Assembly (NCBI RefSeq): GCF_029626025.1
Contig: NZ_JARUBF010000001.1
Coordinates: 5,426,001-5,490,000, forward strand
DNA length: 64,000 nucleotides
DNA from: Solwaraspora sp. WMMD406
GTDB taxonomy: Bacteria > Actinomycetota > Actinomycetes > Mycobacteriales > Micromonosporaceae
Reading direction: 5' to 3'
Below, piece after piece: positions 60,309-64,000 of the stretch; position 1 is the stretch's first letter; the number at the start of each line of letters is the position of its first letter. Both the position numbers and the translations under genes were made by a program. The notes beneath the pieces are model-generated. The model was not told the DNA's origin. It saw nothing but the letters and a program-made list of their open reading frames with translations, and did not search any database.

Positions 60309-60394
60309 CCAGCGCCCCCGGCCAGCCCGCACCGCCGCACCAGAGCCCGGGAAGCCGGGCCGGATGTGCCGGATCAGGCCAGCCCACGGCATAA
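60266..60394 (+). CDS. 42-residue CxxC peptide
   Basis: This short frame starts with an ATG at 60266 preceded by GAAGGAGTCCATTC, a good Shine-Dalgarno, and reads MAPRGRCSVCGQQV, then a Pro/Gln/His stretch, with another Cys near the end. The C-x2-C knuckle suggests a zinc-binding micro-protein. It overlaps the 3' end of the preceding gene. The evidence is the ribosome-binding site and the Cys motif only. Confidence 0.5.
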   Translation: MAPRGRCSVCGQQVTSAPGQPAPPHQSPGSRAGCAGSGQPTA

Positions 60395-60428
60395 CCGACT
60401 CAACCTTGCGTGCGAGGCACCAAAGGGC

Positions 60429-60466
60429 CGATCCCGGCGGAAGACCGGAGTCCTCCGCCGGGATCG
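60429..60466. terminator. Hairpin between the XRE/DUF397 island and ispG
   Basis: CGATCCCGGCGGA (60429-60441) pairs perfectly with TCCGCCGGGATCG (60454-60466); the 12-base loop can fold further (GAC/GTC). It lies between two convergent gene ends and can terminate both transcripts. Confidence 0.85.
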
Positions 60467-60495
60467 ACGCAGCTGAGCAATGGGCGTCAGTGCCG

Positions 60496-61668
60496 TCAGT
60501 GCACCGTCACGGTCGGCCCGGACACCAGGTCCCGCAGCTCGGCCGGCAACTCGGTGCCCATCTCGTCGGCCAGCCGCAGCGCCTCCTCGACCAGGGTCTC
60601 CACGATCTGCGACTCCGGCACCGTCTTGATCACCTCGCCCTTGACGAAGATCTGACCCTTGCCGTTACCCGACGCCACCCCCAGGTCGGCCTCCCGGGCC
60701 TCACCGGGACCGTTGACCACACAGCCCATCACCGCGACCCGCAACGGCGCCGGAAACCCGTCCAGCGCGGCCGTCACCTGGTCGGCGAGAGTGTAGACAT
60801 CCACCTGGGCCCGCCCGCAGGACGGACAGGAAACGATCTCCAGGCCGCGCTCGCGCAGCCCGAGCGACTCCAGGATCGCCGCGCCGACCTTGATCTCCTC
60901 CACCGGAGGCGCGGACAGCGACACCCGGATCGTGTCCCCGATCCCCTCGGCCAGCAAGGCACCGAACGCGACCGCCGACTTGATCGTGCCCTGGAACGCC
61001 GGACCGGCCTCGGTCACCCCGAGATGCAGCGGATAGTCGCACCGCTCGGCGAGCAGCCGGTACGCGCGGATCATCACCACCGGGTCGTTGTGCTTGACCG
61101 AGATCTTGATGTCCCGGAAGTCGTGCTCTTCGAACAGCGAGCACTCCCACAACGCCGACTCGACCAGCGCCTCGGCGGTCGCCTTGCCGTGCTTGGCCAG
61201 CAGCCGCTTGTCCAGCGAACCGGCGTTCACCCCGATCCGGATCGGCGTACCGGCCGCTGACGCCGCCTTGGCGATCTCCGCCACCTTGTCGTCGAACTGC
61301 CGGATGTTGCCCGGGTTGACCCGGACCGCCGCGCAGCCGGCGTCGATCGCGGCGAAGACGTACTTCGGCTGGAAGTGGATGTCGGCGATCACCGGGATCT
61401 GCGACTTACGGGCGATCGTCGGCAGCGCGTCGGCGTCGTCCTGCGACGGTACGGCGACCCGCACGATCTGGCAGCCGGACGCGGTCAGCTCCGCGATCTG
61501 CTGCAGGGTGGCGTTGACGTCCGACGTCAACGTGGTGGTCATCGACTGTACGGAGACCGGCGCGCCGCCGCCGACCGGCACCGAACCGACCATGATCTGC
61601 CGGCTGATCCGACGTGGCGCCAACGGCGGCGGCGGCACGGCGGGCATGCCCAGGCTGACAGCGGTCAC
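60496..61668 (-). CDS. ispG: 4-hydroxy-3-methylbut-2-enyl diphosphate synthase
   Basis: IspG is a [4Fe-4S] enzyme of the non-mevalonate isoprenoid pathway that converts MEcPP to HMBPP. The 390-residue protein has [45 protein letters not shown] and the cluster Cys in [14 protein letters not shown] and [13 protein letters not shown]. The GTG at 61668 after GAGGTGAG is used (a TTG at 61674 is possible). It lies 7 bp from the rseP stop, so cotranscription with dxr and rseP is expected. A DUF4081-GNAT gene normally following is displaced here. Confidence 0.96.
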   Translation of the reverse strand: MTAVSLGMPAVPPPPLAPRRISRQIMVGSVPVGGGAPVSVQSMTTTLTSDVNATLQQIAELTASGCQIVRVAVPSQDDADALPTIARKSQIPVIADIHFQPKYVFAAIDAGCAAVRVNPGNIRQFDDKVAEIAKAASAAGTPIRIGVNAGSLDKRLLAKHGKATAEALVESALWECSLFEEHDFRDIKISVKHNDPVVMIRAYRLLAERCDYPLHLGVTEAGPAFQGTIKSAVAFGALLAEGIGDTIRVSLSAPPVEEIKVGAAILESLGLRERGLEIVSCPSCGRAQVDVYTLADQVTAALDGFPAPLRVAVMGCVVNGPGEAREADLGVASGNGKGQIFVKGEVIKTVPESQIVETLVEEALRLADEMGTELPAELRDLVSGPTVTVH

Positions 61669-61675
61669 TTTCAAC

Positions 61676-62923
61676 TCACCTCGTGAACAGCGTGATCGGG
61701 TTGACCACGTCCGCGGTGATGGTCAGCAGCGTGAACGCGCCACCGATCAGCAGGACCGCGTACGTGAGGGGCATCAGTTTGAAGTAGTCGACCCGGCCCG
61801 GATCGGGACGGCCGAACACCGCGTACACCCAGGAGCGGATCTTCTCGAACCAGGCGATCGCGATGTGGCCGCCGTCGAGCGGTAGCAGCGGCAGCAGGTT
61901 GAACACCCCGACGAAGAAGTTCAACGAGATGAACAGCAGGACGAACAGCTCCCAGGCGTCGTTCGCCACCGCCTCGCCGCCGAGTCGGCTGGCACCGACC
62001 ACGCTGATCGGGGTGTCGATGTCCCGCTCGGAACCGGTGATCGACGCCCACAGCGCGGGGATCTTCTCCGGGATCCGCATCATCGCCTCGAACGTGCCGA
62101 TCGCCATCTGGCGCAGGTAGTCGCCGGTCGCGGGAAAGGCCTCCAGCGGCGAATAGGTCACCATGCCGGGCTTCTCGATCCGCAGACCCACTCCGAGAGC
62201 GGCCACGGTGCTCACCGGGCCGTCGTCGGCGCCGAGCGCCGGACGCCGTACCGCCGCGAGATCGGCCGGGACGGTGTCGGTCACCCCGTCGCGCTCGTAG
62301 GTCACCGTCGTCGTGCCGGGTTCGGCCGACCGGACGACCTCCAGCATGTCGCCCCAGGTGTCGACCGGGGTGCCGCCGACGGCGGTGATCCGGTCCCCGT
62401 CGCGCAGTCCGGCGAGTTGGGCCGGGCTCGGCGGGTCGTCGGCGGCGCAGGCCCGGGCGACCGCCTCGACGATGACGCAGTCGGTCACCGTGACCACCGC
62501 CGGCTCCTGCCGGGCCTGCTCCTCGCTGGCCGGGAAGTCCGGGTTGGGCAGGCCCATGAAGACCGCCGCCAGCCACAGCGCGACGATCGCCAGACCGAAG
62601 TGGGTGATCGACCCGGCCGACATCACGATCGTCCGTTTCCACACCGGGTAGCGCCACATCACCCGGGACTCGTCGGCGGGGTCGACGTCGTCGTCCTGCG
62701 GCGTCATCCCGACGATCTTGCAAAAGCCACCGAGTGGGATGGCTTTGAGACCGTACTCGGTCTCGCCGCGTCGGAACGACCAGACAGTGGGGCCGAAGCC
62801 GACGAAGTAACGGGTGACCTTCATCCCGAACTTCTTGGCCGTCACCATGTGACCGGCCTCGTGGAGGCTCACCGAGATCAGGATCGCGAGGGCGAACAGA
62901 ACCACCCCGAGCAGGTACGCCAT
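61676..62923 (-). CDS. rseP: Site-2 membrane metalloprotease of the RseP/Rip family
   Basis: This intramembrane M50 protease cleaves anti-sigma factors and similar membrane substrates. The 415-residue protein has the zinc site [15 protein letters not shown] in TM1, the [16 protein letters not shown] segment, one PDZ-like domain ([32 protein letters not shown]) and the third ligand in [16 protein letters not shown]. The ATG at 62923 overlaps the dxr stop by one base (TGATG) with GGAGGGAGCTTG upstream. The dxr-rip-ispG order is conserved in actinobacteria. Confidence 0.95.
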   Translation of the reverse strand: MAYLLGVVLFALAILISVSLHEAGHMVTAKKFGMKVTRYFVGFGPTVWSFRRGETEYGLKAIPLGGFCKIVGMTPQDDDVDPADESRVMWRYPVWKRTIVMSAGSITHFGLAIVALWLAAVFMGLPNPDFPASEEQARQEPAVVTVTDCVIVEAVARACAADDPPSPAQLAGLRDGDRITAVGGTPVDTWGDMLEVVRSAEPGTTTVTYERDGVTDTVPADLAAVRRPALGADDGPVSTVAALGVGLRIEKPGMVTYSPLEAFPATGDYLRQMAIGTFEAMMRIPEKIPALWASITGSERDIDTPISVVGASRLGGEAVANDAWELFVLLFISLNFFVGVFNLLPLLPLDGGHIAIAWFEKIRSWVYAVFGRPDPGRVDYFKLMPLTYAVLLIGGAFTLLTITADVVNPITLFTR

Positions 62924-64000
62924 CAAGCTCCCTCCGCCGACGCACCGATGAGCTCCTGCGCCCGGGACCGGGCCCAGGACTCCGCAGCGAGCACATCCTC
63001 GACCGTACCCGGTTCGCCGAAATCGGGGGCCGACCCGAGCACCCGTTCCACCGTGTCGACGATGCCGAGGAACGGTAGCCTGCCGGCGACGAACGCCGCC
63101 ACGCACTCCTCGTTCGCCGCGTTGAACACCGCCGGGCGGCACCGCCCGTCCGCGCCGGCCTGCTTGGCCAGGACGACCGCCGGGAACGCCGTCTCGTCCA
63201 GCGGGGCGAACTCCCAGGTTTGCGCCCGGGTCCAGTCCACCGGTGTGGCGGCCGCCGGCACCCGGGCCGGCCAGCCGAGCGCCAGCGCGATCGGCAACCG
63301 CATGTCCGGCGGGCTGGCCTGGGCGATCGTCGAGCCGTCCACGAACTCCACCATCGAGTGGATCACCGACTGCGGGTGGACCACGACCTCGATTCGCGGG
63401 TACGGGATGCCGAACAGTTCGTGCGCCTCGATCACCTCCAGGCCCTTGTTGACCAGGGTCGCCGAGTTGATCGTGACGACCGGGCCCATGGTCCACGTCG
63501 GGTGGGCCAACGCCTGCTCCGGGGTGACCCCGGTCAGCTCGGCGCGCGGCCGCCCCCGGAACGGGCCACCGCTGGCGGTCACCACCAGCCGGCCCACCTC
63601 GGCGGCCGTACCGGAGCGCAGACACTGGGCGAGTGCCGAGTGCTCCGAGTCGACCGGCACGATCTGGTCCGGACGTCGCAGCGCCGCCCGTACGATCGGG
63701 CCGCCGGCGATCAACGACTCCTTGTTGGCCAACGCCAGGGTCCGACCGGCCCGCAACGCGGCGAGGGTCGGTGCCAGTCCTCGGGAGCCGTCCACCCCGT
63801 TGAGCACCACGTCACACGGCCACTCGGCCAGTTCGGCCATGGCCGCCGGCCCGGTCAGGATCTTCGGGATCTTGAATCCGCCCGTCGGGTAGCCCTGCCG
63901 GGACGCCTCGGCGTAGAAGGCGAGCTGCAGGTCCTGGGCGGCCGACGCCCGGGCCACCGCGACGACCTCGGCCCGCAGCTCCAAGGCCTGGCGGGCGAGG
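62923..64000 (-). CDS. dxr: 1-deoxy-D-xylulose 5-phosphate reductoisomerase, C-terminal part
   Basis: DXR makes MEP from DXP with NADPH, the first committed isoprenoid step. About 358 C-terminal residues are present, and the N-terminal NADPH-binding loop is outside the window. Visible motifs are [13 protein letters not shown], metal/substrate residues in [24 protein letters not shown] and [31 protein letters not shown], and [18 protein letters not shown]. The gene is cut by the right end of the window; the frame is open to base 64000. Confidence 0.96.
   Translation of the reverse strand, partial: LARQALELRAEVVAVARASAAQDLQLAFYAEASRQGYPTGGFKIPKILTGPAAMAELAEWPCDVVLNGVDGSRGLAPTLAALRAGRTLALANKESLIAGGPIVRAALRRPDQIVPVDSEHSALAQCLRSGTAAEVGRLVVTASGGPFRGRPRAELTGVTPEQALAHPTWTMGPVVTINSATLVNKGLEVIEAHELFGIPYPRIEVVVHPQSVIHSMVEFVDGSTIAQASPPDMRLPIALALGWPARVPAAATPVDWTRAQTWEFAPLDETAFPAVVLAKQAGADGRCRPAVFNAANEECVAAFVAGRLPFLGIVDTVERVLGSAPDFGEPGTVEDVLAAESWARSRAQELIGASAEGA

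Noticed and set aside
1-64000. Prophage or insertion sequence
   Set aside because: No transposase, integrase, terminase, capsid or terminal inverted repeats were recognised anywhere in the window.

Overview
The window is a very GC-rich chromosomal segment of an actinobacterium, most likely a member of the Micromonosporaceae. The evidence is the pervasive G/C at third codon positions, many GTG starts, chains of 4-bp stop/start overlaps, the DUF4439 protein pair next to rimP-nusA, an XRE/DUF397 pair and a DUF4081-GNAT protein. The genus is not determined. No integrase, transposase, phage gene or CRISPR array was seen.

A housekeeping backbone on the minus strand frames the window: nusA and rimP at the left edge, map at 2.8-3.7 kb, the DUF4081-GNAT gene at 31.8-32.6 kb, then ispG, rseP and dxr at the right edge. 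In other actinobacteria (for example Mycobacterium tuberculosis) these genes lie close together in this order, so the roughly 28-kb blocks on either side of the GNAT gene look like accessory material accumulated inside a conserved neighbourhood.

Accessory block 1 (3.7-31.7 kb). A STAS protein lies beside a 1278-residue hybrid kinase/receiver/PP2C phosphatase/anti-sigma-kinase-like protein. A DUF309 gene and a PAS-GGDEF-EAL protein follow. Next is a complete 4-hydroxybenzoate/protocatechuate branch: pobA, pcaIJHGBDC and pcaR on the plus strand, with a divergent NitT/TauT-type ABC transporter plus pcaF on the minus strand. Two matching inverted repeats (GTTCG-N5-CGAAC) precede pobA and pcaI and are candidate PcaR operators. 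The block ends with a sulfotransferase, two family-2 glycosyltransferases, tRNA-Lys(TTT) and a DUF998 / ArsR-like / membrane serine-hydrolase set carrying a 20-bp palindrome.

Accessory block 2 (32.6-60.4 kb). A beta-1,4-galactan utilisation locus comprises a LacI regulator, a sugar ABC transporter, GH42 beta-galactosidase and GH53 endo-galactanase, with LacI-type operators and a decayed second GH53 copy. After it come a zinc-ribbon SDR protein, a broken lectin-like gene, an ECF sigma / zinc-finger anti-sigma / ABC exporter operon, small membrane proteins, a DUF4212 plus sodium:solute symporter pair, a double-LtrA membrane protein, a decayed DinB/MerR/Cys-rich patch, a secreted CBM2-GH5-X2 cellulase, and the XRE/DUF397 island of small proteins.

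A recurring feature is short tandem repeats (9-28 bp), often at gene ends, several of which have lengthened or altered the encoded termini. Gene decay is also frequent: VIT1, GH53, lectin-like, DinB and MerR remnants are all recognisable.
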